Below are positions 11,443 through 22,926 of a stretch of 64,000 bases of DNA, in pieces. This DNA is from Antrodiella citrinella (Eukaryota; Basidiomycota; Agaricomycetes; Polyporales; Steccherinaceae), in contig SGPM01000064.1 of NCBI GenBank assembly GCA_004802725.1, forward strand, positions 34,053 through 98,052. Direction: 5' to 3'. The position numbers and the translations under genes are program-made. Every line of letters begins with the position of its first letter. Position 1 is the first letter of the stretch. The notes under the pieces were generated by a model. That model was not told where the DNA came from. It did not search any database and was given only the letters and a program-made list of their open reading frames with translations.

Positions 11443-12368
11443 ATGTCTAGGGGAGGACGCGGAGGAGGACGAGGCGGATTTGGTGGGGGAAGAGGAGGCT
11501 TTGGTGGTGGGAGCAGTCTGCCTCCCATGGGTCTCAGCTTTGCAGATATTCAGAGCATGTCTCGCGAGGCGACCGAACTGTATCCAGTACGTGAAAAACT
11601 AAGCTTGTACAGGACCAGTCAAATTGATGTGTGGTCTTGTAGTCGATGGAACCACTGCCACTGCTCACCGAATACTCGGAGGATGAGCGGCAGATAGCCC
11701 AGTTGCAGTTAGGCTTCAGTGCTCGCATTCACAAGTCGGCGTACTACATCGTCGAGTCCACGAAATCAACAGGCATGTAGCGTCTGCACGCGCTCTATGA
11801 ACAGCTGATCGAATACAGANCAANTATAGAATTGTCGAGATACTCGGACAAATACCGCCCGTCGCTCGTCGCGCAGCCTACGCTCAAACGGAAAGACCTG
11901 CATCAGCCTTTCTTTCCACAGGAGATTTTCGAGGGATATTTCAANCCGAAGAAACGGAAGACGTGTGAGTAATGGTGGCAATCCGCATATGATTTCAACT
12001 GACGGTATTNGTAGCGGAGAAGAAGAATACCAAGAAACGAGTNAACCTAGACGACGTAGGAGAAGATGGGGAAGATAAGGTATGTNGATGTACCAGGTGT
12101 TCACGTCGTTTCACCACGCTGATATTGATGTCTGGCTACAGTCCGATGACGAAGGTTCTCAATCAGGGTCAGTTGTGGTCGAATCGGACTACGACAACGA
12201 TGAAGACGANAACGACTACGGCGGGAACTACTTCGACAACGGCGAAGCTGATGACAACGATGATCTCGGTGACGGAGGTGGTGGAGGAGACGGCGGCGGT
12301 ACGTATACATTGCTTTATATGTCGATGATTTGGNTGACATGCANTATTCAGGATACGACGATGCCTAA
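11443..12368 (+). CDS. RPC31: DNA-directed RNA polymerase III subunit Rpc31/RPC7 (in-frame TAG as read)
   Basis: Pol III-specific subunit of the initiation subcomplex that makes tRNA and 5S rRNA. Exon 1 encodes a Gly/Arg-rich N-terminus then LPPMGLSFADIQSM, a family signature. Exon 2 gives EPLPLLTEYSEDERQ through KSTG; exon 3 continues RLHALYEQ, RYSDKYRP, PFFPQEIFEGYF and PKKRK. The end is very acidic (long D/E/N/G tract) and closes YDDA, stop 12368, as in fungal Rpc31. An in-frame ATG-TAG-CGT occurs at about 11776-11784, between KSTG and RLHALYEQ. Several N calls lie close by, so a base error (TAG for GAG) is likely in an essential gene. Confidence 0.82.
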
Positions 12369-12773
12369 ATNGAAGCACACCATGTGTTGTTTCCTTTGGT
12401 AATTCNNCCATATCGCGTGTTGTGTCGCTCATGGAGACTCCTGAAGATTCTCAGCATGTTTTGTCGAGGCAGAACCCTCCAGAGTGGTATATCCTGGTCA
12501 GGGCCAGNGACGCCGACAGGACAAGTTCGCATCATCGAAGTCCTCTTCATGGCGTTTCGTCTGCGACTCACCTCGCAATTTGGAGCCTCGCGCTCCGTGT
12601 AGGTTACTGCATCTACTCGNTTCAAGCGAGGTGTACGCTGTCAATCTGGTTGTATGAAGGCATCTTCAGTTGTATAACACAATAACAGAATGCGACATAG
12701 ATTTTAGTGAATGCTAGCAATACATCCAAGATACNAGTACAAATATCGAGCCTTCCAATTCTCGTTCCCAGTC
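12369..12773. other. Convergent 3' intergenic, nothing recognised
   Basis: Lies between the 3' ends of two converging genes and contains several N calls. Short frames here have no domain. Confidence 0.4.
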
Positions 12774-13786
12774 CTACGTCGCTTTCCGATCTGTCAACGG
12801 TACATACTGCACACACGCGTCAGTATCGGAGGATACATACAAGTACCAGGGANCAGGAGTTCTCGTACCATGACACCGAACAGTTCCTTCTGCGTGACAT
12901 TCCCCTGCTCGTCTTTGTCCACCTGNTAGACCGCCTGGCGGCGGGTGCCAATGGGGATAAACATGCGTCCGGGACTCGCCAGTTGGTCGACGAGGGCTTG
13001 AGGCATATGAGGCGCTGCTGCACCGACATGAATAGCGTCTGGAGGACAAGGCTTTAGACGTCATTGCACTATGACGGATACNACACGTACCGTAAGGTGC
13101 ACCCTCCGCATAACCTAGTACCATTANATTACACTGTTGAGGTTTATTATCGAACGGCAGGACTCGCCTTTCCGTCCATCTCCAGTGACCATNACTACGC
13201 TCCCCGCCTCAAGTTGGCCGCNCATCCCGTCCTTCTTCAAGTTCTCAATCGACCAATCGACCAGCGCGGGAATGTGGTCGATTCCAACGACCTTCCCCGT
13301 CGGGCCAACAAGGTGGTGTANAACGGCGCAGAGGTATCCTGATCCGGAACCGACGTCGAGGACTTTGCTGCCGGGGTTCAGAAAGGGGAGGATGTTCTCC
13401 GTAGCATGTGCGTGCTACCATGTAGGGGTTCCGGATCTACAACAGAAAGAAGAGAAGGGGAAGAGTGACGTACCATATGAGGTGCAGAGATCGTCGCATC
13501 GTGGCCGATGGGTCTGCGTCAGAGCAAATCTGGTCAGCTCTCCGGCGGAACGCAACCGTGTCCTTTGACGTCGACTAACTGCGGTGAGTCTTCGTATGCC
13601 CTGGATTTCCGTAGGACGTAGTTCGCTCTGTCGACTTGTTTCATTGCCTACGATGCATGAGGTAGAGATGTCAGGTTGAGGTAAGTGGACACTGACTGTG
13701 GCTACACGAGCCGAGTGGATGAGACCATTATTGACCATGTTGGCGATCAATTCTGCAGACGTAGATCCTGAACATGTCCAGGCCAT
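12774..13786 (-). CDS. Protein-L-isoaspartate(D-aspartate) O-methyltransferase
   Basis: SAM-dependent cytosolic repair enzyme that methylates isoaspartyl residues in aged proteins. Starts [17 protein letters not shown]; next exons give VDRANYV and [19 protein letters not shown], the substrate-binding region, then [10 protein letters not shown] (SAM-binding motif I) and [13 protein letters not shown]. The C-terminal part reads [18 protein letters not shown] and [18 protein letters not shown], joined by a final intron to YVPLTDR and the stop at 12774. All family landmarks are in order. Several N positions leave single residues unresolved but do not break the frame. Confidence 0.9.
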
Positions 13787-13991
13787 GTTGCTCGTCGAGT
13801 GGTCTGATCAATAGTATTCCTGTATCACAACGAGATCGCAGTGGATGGTAGCAGAGAGAGATGGCGAGGAAGTAGGCTGCGTTTGCCACTGTGAGGTCCC
13901 TGAACATTAATGGGGTTGTCATATTTGCTGACTACCGTGTTTGGGCGTCAACGCGACGCGAACCAGTCGTACGATATTTTCAGGACTGCCA

Positions 13992-13998
13992 TATAAAT
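13992..13998 (+). promoter_or_regulatory. TATA-like box of ERG2
   Basis: TATAAAT about 60 bases upstream of the ERG2 start codon, followed by a second A/T-rich TATAATATAAAT string at 14002-14013. Confidence 0.4.
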
Positions 13999-14058
13999 TT
14001 GTATAATATAAATCCTTGCTATCTCTCCCACACCTCCAGCCTGCTCGTCACTGCAGAT

Positions 14059-14880
14059 ATGGCCGCCACCAAAACAAAACGCGACGCTGACCCAGAGTCA
14101 AAGTCGTCGCTGACGACATGGGTAGCTCGTATCTCTGCGCTATTCTTATTCTTTTCATTATGCAGTGTACTGGACGGTATCAAGGTGGGCAGTCATTTCA
14201 CAGGGGATGAAACATTATGAACATTTCCTGTTTTTGTATAGAGTCGGTGGTACGTCTTCGACCCCACCAGCCTGCACGAGCTCGCGCAAGCTGCCATTGC
14301 ACACGCACCGGCACCCGACGATACCGCATTCATGGTGGACTACATCATCAAGAACCTGACCTCTACATACCCTTCGACCCAAATCGCCCTGAACCACGAC
14401 ACGTCCGAATGGGTGTTCAACAACGCCGGGGGCGCGATGGGTGCCATGTACATCATCCATGCCAGCATCACCGAGTACCTCATCGTCTTCGGCACACCCA
14501 TCGGCACGGAGGGCCACTCCGGCATCCATACCGCGGACGACTACTTCAACATCCTCGTCGGAGAACAGTGGGCGTTCAGCCCGCCGAATTTGCAGATGGA
14601 GAGGTACCCTGCTGGCAGCGTACACCACTTGCCCCGGGGACAGGTGAAGCAGTACAAGATGCACGAGGGGTGCTTTGCGTTGGAGTATGCCAGAGGTGCG
14701 TTTTCGTTGAAATCGTTGGGATGCTAGAGCTCAACGACGTGGTTAGGATGGATCCCTCTCATGCTGCCGTTCGGATTCGCGGACTCGCTGAGCTCTACGC
14801 TTGATTACAAGACGCTCTACCACACTGTGCGCGTTACGGGACGAGAGATTATCAGGAATCTGCTGATATTCAAAATCTAA
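14059..14880 (+). CDS. ERG2: C-8 sterol isomerase (ergosterol biosynthesis)
   Basis: ER membrane enzyme that moves the fecosterol double bond from C8 to C7 (episterol) on the way to ergosterol. Three exons, 14059-14184, 14242-14695 and 14747-14880, join in frame to 237 residues, the usual length. One N-terminal membrane segment ([19 protein letters not shown]) is followed by [70 protein letters not shown] and [13 protein letters not shown]. The third exon supplies [13 protein letters not shown] and [17 protein letters not shown]. The sequence is clearly of the ERG2/sigma-1 receptor family. Confidence 0.95.
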
Positions 14881-15060
14881 GCCCGCGTCTTGTCTTGTAC
14901 TTACCGCCTGGTTTCCGTACGATTGTCGTCTGTCACGATAGATATGATAAGTGTCAGTCTGCTCTTCTGGATGCTTATACTGCGTTTGTACACGTTGCTC
15001 CGTGGATGCTTAGGCATGCTGACGGAACAATCAAGCTACATATTTGCATGATCATCTCTC

Positions 15061-15068
15061 TGACGTCA
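15061..15068. promoter_or_regulatory. CRE/ATF-type palindrome upstream of the GST gene
   Basis: TGACGTCA, the perfect bZIP (ATF/CREB, fungal Atf1/Sko1) site, lies about 120 bases before the GST start and just upstream of its TATA box. Stress-responsive control is an inference from the motif only. Confidence 0.4.
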
Positions 15069-15083
15069 GACTCAGAGGGTTAG

Positions 15084-15091
15084 TATATAAA
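15084..15091 (+). promoter_or_regulatory. TATA box of the GST gene
   Basis: TATATAAA, 97 bases upstream of the start codon at 15188, a normal spacing for a fungal regulated promoter. Confidence 0.5.
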
Positions 15092-15187
15092 GCGTCGCGG
15101 GCGAGATGAGCGTCGATGCCTCGTCCGTCAGGTTCCTTCCTATCGCGACTCCTCCACCGTCCCTTCACAACCACAAAAAGTGAGAAG

Positions 15188-16122
15188 ATGCCGCAAAGCT
15201 CCGGCTACGTCCTGTACTACGTACGTTGCCCACCCTCACCAGTATGATCCATCTGACGATGTGCAGTGGCGCGGAATCCCCGGCCGTGGCGAGTATGTGC
15301 GTCTCGCGTTCGAATACGCCGGCGTGCCGTACACCGAGCACATGAACAACGGCACGCTTGTGTCTACGATCACGAACCCCGCCCAATCGTCCCACCCACC
15401 CGCGTTCGCCCCGCCCGCCCTCAAGCTCCCCTCCGGCCGCTTTCTCTCCCAGACACCCGCCATCCTCAACCACATCGCGCCCAAGTTCGGCTTGGCGGGC
15501 GATAAGGAGGGTGAGGATGCGGAGGAGCGGAGAAGCTCGGTCAACCAGCTCGTGTTGACCGCTCTGGATCTGAGCAACGAGGTATGTTGCCTTGAAATCT
15601 TGCCATGGCAATCTTGTCTTCACAATCTTGTCTTCACATGAATTGCATTACAGTCCCACGACCTCCACCACCCGTTGGCGTCGGACCTCTACTACGAGGA
15701 TCAGAAGGACGCCTCCATCAAGCGCGCGGTGTCGTACAGGGGATACCGCATCCCCAAGTTCCTCAAGCACTTCCAGACGGTGCTCGCGACCAACCCCGAC
15801 ACGCCCGCCGACGGCACATACCTCGTCGGAACCAAGACCACCACGGCGGACTTGGTCCTCTTCCACGTACGTTCCTATCAGCCTCGCATTTCTTCAGCCC
15901 ACTGATACTAGGTGCGTGTAGGTTCTGTGCGGTGTGTCGTATGTCGTCCCGAGGAGGATGGCGGTGTTGAAGGCGAGCGGGGAGTACGACAACGTGTTCA
16001 AGTTGAAGGAGAGGATCGAAAATGAGAAGGGTATCAAGGAGTACCTTGCGAGCCCCAGGCGACAGCCCTTCAACGAGCACGGCGTGTACAGGCACTACCC
16101 CGAGCTCGACGACGAGGAGTAG
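15188..16122 (+). CDS. Glutathione S-transferase
   Basis: Cytosolic GST that conjugates glutathione to electrophiles. Four exons (15188-15220, 15267-15581, 15654-15866, 15922-16122) all join in frame to 253 residues. The N-terminal thioredoxin-like domain has VLYY, WRGIPGRGEYVRLAFEYAG and the cis-Pro/glutathione-binding segment FLSQTPAIL. The all-alpha C-terminal domain runs from ALDLSNE through KFLKHFQTVL, GTKTTTADLVLFHVL and KGIKEYLASPRRQPF. The R-G-E-Y-V-R-L arrangement resembles sigma/mu-like fungal GSTs. A TATA box and a CRE palindrome lie upstream. The substrate is unknown. Confidence 0.9.
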
Positions 16123-16361
16123 ACGCGTCGACTCGGACGTCGAGTGGATGGTGTGAAGTTAGACATGCAGACAAAGGCAATTGTAAGATGTAGTATGCGC
16201 GCTGTTATCCGGAACTTCGAATATCACATTTTTGCTCCCGCACCTCGCTCCCATTCCGGCTAGGTTCCATCGTGCATAGTGACAATCACCTGGTCCTCCC
16301 CTCCTCCTATTTAGTCCCGCTCAAAGCTCAGTCCCACTCTCGTTCTTTGCCGTTCACCACG

Positions 16362-17425
16362 ATGCCTGGATTCATCATACGCAGGCTAACGACACCCACA
16401 GGCGAGTCCGTATCTGACTCAGAGTCCAGTGGTTTCGTTTCATGACCTCGCGTTCTAGCGTCGGAGCTGGACCTCTTGGGGCGGATCGTTGAGCTCGCAG
16501 GTAAGGATGGTGCGTGCGTTCGCTCGTCACCTATCTTCACATACACGTTGAACGTTGAACGTTTGAACACCGACGTGATGTGGTGCACAGACCCTATCAG
16601 CACACGAGCGTGTGGCGACAAACCCGAGCTGATCCCGGAGTACTATCGCGCGTTGTTGCGGGGAGCCGCGGTGGGCGGCCACCTGCTCGTAGCGTGCCAC
16701 GACTACCCGCACAACATCGTCGGATGCGTCGCGTGTTTCGGACCAGGGAAGGACGTATTGGCTGAGTGCGTTGGATTTTCAAAACCTTTTGTCCAGGGAG
16801 GGATCTAGAGATGCTGACTTCTAGTTGACGCACCAGCGCAGAACAACGTGCGCTTGGATTTGACGAGTTCTTAACGAAACTGTCGCCCCAAACTATGCAA
16901 TGGTGGTCTGAGGTGCGTTCCGTCCCTCTCTCTCTCACCAAAGTAGTAGTTCTGAGTCGAAACTTGGCTCGACGCGCGCGCAGTTCCTCCCACGATACTC
17001 TGCTGTGGCGAACGCGATCACTGGACCAGGCGTGAAGTTGGCTTCCTGGGTCATCCACTGCTTGGCCGTGGACCCGAACTTCAGGGGAAGAGGTGCCGGG
17101 AGGGCGTTAGTGGAATCCGCTGAATGTCTTGTAAGCGTGCTGCTTTTTTGTGGCCGTCGGTTTGCAGACAACTCACTCACTCACTCACTCACGTTCGTTC
17201 GCTGCAGGCTAAGAAGGATCGTCTTCCGGTTATATTCGAGACGGAATCAGAGCGAAATGTGAGTGGCTCATTCCTTCACCTTGGCGTTGGATTTTGGCTC
17301 ATGATGTCCTATAGATCCAACTGTACCAGTATTGGGGATACGAAATCCTAGGTCAACAGGCGCTTGAGATGGGGGAGGACAACTTGGTCTTGACAGTCTT
17401 CAAGAAAGATTTTAGCAAGGTATAA
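16362..17425 (+). CDS. GNAT-family N-acetyltransferase
   Basis: Acetyl-CoA-dependent acetyltransferase of the GNAT fold. Starts MPGFIIRRLTTPT; the first intron (16402-16458) appears to be of the rare GC-AG type because only this join gives the continuous ASELDLLGRIVELA exon. Later exons give ELIPEYYRALLRGAAVGGHL, IVGCVACFGPG, FDEFLTKLSPQTMQWW, then core motif A, IHCLAVDPNFRGRGAGRAL (R-G-x-G-A/G-R), and LPVIFETESERN with LYQYWGYEILG (motif B). The stop is at 17425. The substrate is unknown; this fungal subgroup of small-molecule GNATs is widely distributed. Confidence 0.85.
17171..17192 (+). repeat. ACTC microsatellite inside a GNAT intron
   Basis: Five perfect ACTC units plus AC, within an intron of the acetyltransferase, between the exon ending SAECL and the exon starting AKKDRLPV. 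Confidence 0.7.
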
Positions 17426-17659
17426 GATAGGAGAATCAGCGACATACCTTTAATAATTCATCGTTAGTATTTCACGAACGACAGAGATGTCAGTGTAGCC
17501 AGTCAATGGCCAGTCATGGTGGCACTGTGACGGCGAATGCCGAAGTCTTTGTTGACGCGTTGTTTGCGCCTATAGATATGTTCGAGTTGGCTGAATCCGA
17601 CCGCCGGTCTGAACTCAACCATCTCGACCATCCTTTCTCTTCCGTCTTGACGATACATC

Positions 17660-18453
17660 ATGAGGTTCTCTACCATATTCTCATTAATTCTCGTGACGGT
17701 GCCGGTCACTGTTTCGGCTTGCGAGGGCGACTGCATCGTTGGAATCACGAACACATACCTCGACTACTACGACAAAGGCCCTATTGAGGAAATCTACAAA
17801 ACCGTGGTATGTCACAACCATTTGAATCACGCTCTACGTACAACTTGATATCATTTCTGCCGTTCCAGGCCAGCCAAATCTCGGACATCATGCCCAACCA
17901 CCCCGGACCCTCCACCGTCATGACCTATCTCCAACCCATCCTCGACGCCTACAAGCAGCAAGCCTACGACGGGATGGAAACCGCCATCTTCCCAAGCTAC
18001 TTCCACGGCAAATGCCTCGACGCAAACGGGAACGAGCCCGCGGGGTGCCCGAACCCCGACTGCCCCATCGTCTGCGGCACGCCCGGCTCCCTCGTCCACT
18101 TCTTCCCGCACCTACGCTACATCGCCTTCAACCAGACGCGCCACATCATGAACGACCTGACGCGCCCCGGGTCCGACACGTACAAGCAGGTCGAGCAGAA
18201 CGTCTTGGAAGCCGCGCAGAACGGGCACCAGGCGAGCGCGCGGATGTTGCGCGTGTATGGACGCTCGATGCCCATCGTCTTGGAGCTGCAGAAACGCGCG
18301 AGCAGTATGAAGGACCAGATTAGAGTCGCCATGGACCGGGTGACTCCGCTTTTGGAGTTGAAGTGTGGCGGGTCGGGGAACGGCGATACGAATGGGCTAC
18401 CGGACTGCAGCTGGGAGGAAGATTTGAAGAAGTATATTCTGAGTTTCCCGTGA
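17660..18453 (+). CDS. Secreted cysteine-containing protein of unknown function
   Basis: Two exons (17660-17806, 17869-18453) joined in frame. The N-terminus is a clear signal peptide (MRFSTIFSLILVTVPVTVSA), predicted to be cut before CEGDC. The mature part of about 220 residues contains HPGPSTVMTYLQPI, AIFPSYFHGKCLD, a Cys-rich loop (GCPNPDCPIVCGTPGSL) and a helical C-terminus with two further Cys. The cysteine number suggests disulfide bonding. I recognise the pattern as conserved in Agaricomycetes but know no function, and no catalytic motif is visible. Confidence 0.75.
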
Positions 18454-18596
18454 TTGGACTGGACAACTTGCTATGGCGACAACTTGGATCTCTGCGGATG
18501 CCCCCCTGTGCGGACGACTGGCATCGCAACAACCTATATCCACTTGAACTCGGTTCAATAATACTCTAATTATTTGCAATGAACACGATTGACCGA

Positions 18597-19991
18597 TCAG
18601 CAGACTTCTAGTAAGAGACTCCGTTTTGCGATTGGGATGAAGATGTGCTCCAAAGGACTCATCCACAAAGGAATCAAGATAGAATGGCTCAGTCCGCGAG
18701 ACAACCACGCGTCAGCTGGCAGAAACAAGAATTGTGAGTATGGTGTGCGGCACGTAGGTGTAAGAGTAAACGCACTGCAGATCTGTCCGAACGCCATAAT
18801 CCATAGATATGTCCAAACACGACCGCTCCACCCACGGACACGCCGACCAGTATATCTCGCGAACAACTTCTCTATCAATATAGCCACGCCTTGCAATGCG
18901 AAGAACAAGGTCACACGATGGTCAACACCACGATTAACCAGGTAGAACCCGAACTCGTGAAAGAGCCCCGAGGCGATGAACGCGCCCATGACCGCCCCAA
19001 CGCGTCCTGCGAGCCACTGTCCAGGGATCCCGCCAAGGACGATGAAACTTCGGCGGAGAACCTGATGCCATTGTCTTGCCCAGAAGTCGTGAACGGAGTC
19101 AGCCTTGAAGGGGCTCCCGTATATTGGCGGCCACGCTGACGGTAGTTGACCGAAGATACCCACGCCAAGCAGTGTAGCTATGGAGTAGAGCGACTCCAGG
19201 CCAAGCTGGATGGCGACACCACATATCATGTGGATGAAAGTCGACGTTGCGTATCGCTGCAGAAAGGGAAGGTTGGGATTCCATATCGACGCGCCATGAG
19301 GTGCGCCTAGACCTGGCACATATCTGAAGAATGCTTGGATAGCATCTACTGCCAGAAACCCTTTGACGACCATGTAGAGATTGCTCCACAAAAAGGAAGC
19401 GCGTCCTTGTCTCCGAGTTTCTGGTGGGATGTACAGACCACGACCATAGTTCCATCCGATCCCGCGGAATGCGAATTGTACCTCAAACGTATCTGCCAGC
19501 CAAGCAGGCAAGGCCCCTTCACGCGTTGGCTGGTCCTGAGACGCGGAGAATATGTATGGAAGACTGCAAGAGTGTTCACCCACTTTCAGCCTATTGGTGT
19601 CGGATAGTGCGCAATCCAGAGTGAGAGCGATCGCAGTGAATCCCGCCAACCCTGACAAACCAATCAGCTCGGAGCCAACGACACCTGCCCATCTCTAGAA
19701 CGCACCTCTCAACCAGTTCAACATCAACGTCTCTGGCCTCGTGACGTTAGCATAGCGAAACGTACATCTGAGGATCATGGCAAGTATGAATGGCAGCAGA
19801 GCTATCCGGATGGCTTTCGTATTCCTTCTCCGAACGAGATACGACATGATCCAGACGGGCACAAAATACGCAAACGCGTTTGGGGCATTGTTCCACGTCA
19901 GCGGCACCGTATCCTGTGGTATGGGTACCAACTCTCTGAACAAGAGGACTGATCTTCGAGTATAACTTGAATGAGCATGCGTGAAAAGCAT
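18597..19991 (-). CDS. Wax-synthase-like membrane-bound O-acyltransferase
   Basis: Polytopic enzyme of the MBOAT/wax-synthase group, which transfers acyl groups to alcohols in the ER. It has multiple hydrophobic spans (for example FAYFVPVWIMSYLV and AIRIALLPFILAMILRC near the start). The family core FWARQWHQVLRRSF and the catalytic-histidine segment IASGLFHEFGFYLVN are both present. One intron joins LNWLRG to LAGFTAIALTL. The first exon opens at ATG 19991 but the N-terminus before VPLTWNNAPN is not family-like, so the true start may lie downstream or in another exon. Fungal members include terpenoid acetyltransferases, so the substrate cannot be assigned. Confidence 0.82.
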
Positions 19992-20490
19992 GGAGCAGTA
20001 CTCACCTGTCCCATGCCTCGCTCATGTGCCACACAACTTGTCTTCTGGCTCTCTGAGCAAATGTGAGGAGCTCAAGGTACTGGTGGAAGATGAAAAAAAA
20101 AGGAACCTTCAGGAGGCAATGACGCTAGTCATGGTTGAAGTGGCAAGTTTCATTCCCTGCTCGGTCCAGGGAATGGTTGACGTCGGACATCGGCTGACTA
20201 TTTTTACGCGTTTAAATTTTGGAGGGTAGTCTGGCAAGACACCGGCGCGCCCTACTTCTAAAGCAAGTCGTGCTTTGGTTGAAGGCGAGGTATATGAAAA
20301 GAGTGGCCTGAGGTCTGAAAGACGTGGAAGTAGGAGAAGGTATAACCGAAGCCCCCCGCAAATCTCCGTGCCTATCTAAACACAATCTCAGGCTACAAGT
20401 AATGTACAAAACAAATGCGTAAATCATGATAATCCGTGCTCTCTTCATACAACCCTTCCAATATACCAACGAATGCCGTACAGAACCAGG

Positions 20491-22232
20491 TTACTGTAGG
20501 ACATGAATTGAAGTATCTGTACTACGCTCACTGTGACATGGTTTCTTTAGTATGTCCGCGAGCGAGAGGAACGTAAGGAACGCAAATGTCGCATACCTGA
20601 AGTCCTGAAGCTGTAACGAGGAACCTTGGCCGTCAGGGAAGGATATTCGCTCCGAAAGGACGTGATTATCAGGTTGATCATGCACAGTATCGTCATCGTC
20701 AGCGGTCCACGCCGATGAATCCCCAATATCGTTGCTGCCTAAGAATGGCTCGGCGATGAAGTGCACTGTCGTTGAACATGTAAGGGTTTGATTGGGAAGG
20801 TGAACACTGCGGAGGTCCAGGATGAACCTTGAGATGAGTACAGGGCCGATGCTGACATGATGGCGCTCCGTTAGAAGATGTGATCGTTTCATTTCAAAAA
20901 TAGCACTTACGCTTCTGTGATGAATGTGAACTTTGTCGCACCGCTGAGGAGAGGATTGAGACGCGAAGCTAAGTCAATCAGTAGGGCCAACAGGTTGAAA
21001 ATGAAAAGTGTGCTGCATGTGGAATTTTAAGTATACGAAAAGGTCGGAACAGGGAGAGAGTTGGCAACTCACGCGAAGTAAAGGGTACCTGCCGAGAAGA
21101 GGTACATCAATAATCTGCTGATTTCGGAATGCGCAATTGAACAAGTGCTTACCGTCGCGAATGATCAGCATAGAAAGCCTTGGCCTGAAATCCTTCATCT
21201 TCCGGTTCGCTCTCCATGCATCGGCAGTCTTCGCCCATGTGATAAGCAGCACTAAGGCATCTCCTGCAATCAGGCAGGTGCGCACGATAATGGGAACTAA
21301 TCGGTGATAAGTTTTGGTCAAGAGCATTCCGTGAAGGGGATGGCTTACAACTACACATCACAATCATATTATCAATATCATGTCAAGAGAGAAGCTATAC
21401 AAAACGTACTTACATAGCGTCAGCCGGACTAGTTACGGTAACCGCCGCGACACAACCATCGTCCAGATAAAAAGTCCTATATCGGCTGTAATTGTACTAT
21501 ATAGTTTAAGTTTCTTGAACCGCAACACGCAAAGCTCAGAGGGATGCTCACGCTATTGGCGGCCGGATCGACCAGAAGGAGCAAGAGCACCGCGAGTACA
21601 CCTATATTGAAGCGACCGCAAATGGCCCAGGTCCGGAGCGCGGCGAATGCTATCATCATAGATCAGCAGCAGCACATTGCGACGTGAAAATGGGACCAAC
21701 GTACCTGCACTGCCGAGAGAGCAAAGTATAGGCAATATAGAATCTATGCAGAACCAAACCTTGCAACTGTACATCCGAACGCAGACACCGGCCAGAGTAA
21801 GATCAATTGTCCTTGCGAGACCATGCAAAATGCTTCACTCACCCCTGCCGACCGACAGGGTTTGTATTAGATATGGACCTCTATTTAAGATGACAAAGTC
21901 TCGTACCATCAAGTCAGTGGGGTTAAAAAGGCGGCATACGGTAAGAAACATCATGCCGTAGCGCTGCGAGACGAAGATTATGGTGACCAAGCCGCGTTTT
22001 CGCCTCCAAATGCAGTCGACTTCACGGGAGAACGTGAGGAGGGGATCGTATACGGTGATAGCTGTATATTTTGCGTCAGCACTGCCTTACGATACTTGCA
22101 TAGCAATACTAACTAGCTGCTATATTACAGCATGCGTTCTCGAAAAACCTGCAATGGATCAGAGTCAACCATCATCGAGTTATTGTGGTTCTATAACGCT
22201 ACTCACATCGTCGCAAGCCATGTTGAAGCCAT
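20491..22232 (-). CDS. DUF6533 integral membrane protein (copy 1)
   Basis: A basidiomycete-type seven-span membrane protein of unknown function. Several exons reconstruct it: MASTWLATM, then FFENACCNIAA, then the DUF6533 hallmark YDPLLTFSREVDCIWRRKRG with SQRYGMMFLTV. Downstream exons give ALRTWAICGR with a hydrophobic span, LIAGDALVLLITWAKT and LSMLIIRDG. The last exon has VLISRFILDLRSVH and an acidic C-terminal tail ending at 20491. Start chosen because the ATG at 22232 splices in frame into the hallmark exon. These proteins are receptor-like in topology, but no ligand or signalling partner is known. A second member lies at 47.2-48.9 kb. Confidence 0.75.
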
Positions 22233-22926
22233 GCTGGCGGAATACGAGGTCGCCTGGTTGAGAGGTCACCCTGTTCCTTTGGCCCTTGAGGCCTGAGTAA
22301 AGAGAATGCCTTATATCGTCCTCGACACTGCCAGGGCAGACGATTTTCACGGAGAGGAGGGGGGGGGGGTGATCAGAAGAATCTGAGACAGAAGGTCGTC
22401 GTAAGTTCAATGAAAACAAGAGGTCTAAGGCGATTACCACAGGACTTATGTGGGTAGATTTCAGTGATATAGCAACCGTTCGTGTAGATTTATTGTCCGC
22501 ATCCCTTGATAGCCGGCAGCACCACAGGGCCATGATTTGAGCTGATTTGCAGTGAGACAGTTTGAGACTCGAGTTGCGTCGCTCCGACTCGTCCGGTCTC
22601 GACGTCGACGAGCGCTCATCAACGGCTACTTTGATTTGTTCACCCGCGCCACCGGCCAGTGCCACCACCCTCTGTCGTCCGCCGACTGGCTGCAGTATTA
22701 ATATACTAATGCTAATTGGTCATGTCGACACCTGCAGACAACACAGACTCCGAGAGCCTTCAGAATCAGACTTTGAGCTAACCATCCAATACAATCTGAA
22801 GACCTCGAACGAATTGGCCAAGCGCATCTTACACAGGAAAAAATGTACTCACCTATCCAATATAAACGAGTAGAACACAAAAGAAGTTAAAGAAACGCAA
22901 CAAAGTCACGACAAAAGTGTCAACAG
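22233..22926. other. Intergenic, no supported gene
   Basis: Holds an 11-base G run at 22359-22369. Frames on both strands lack domains. Confidence 0.4.

Noticed and set aside
12384..12685. Plus-strand frames between Rpc31 and the methyltransferase
   Set aside because: Convergent 3' region with N calls; no domain and no start context.
22180..22668. 162-codon minus-strand frame upstream of the DUF6533 gene
   Set aside because: It has no ATG start and reads the first exon of the DUF6533 gene in the wrong frame.
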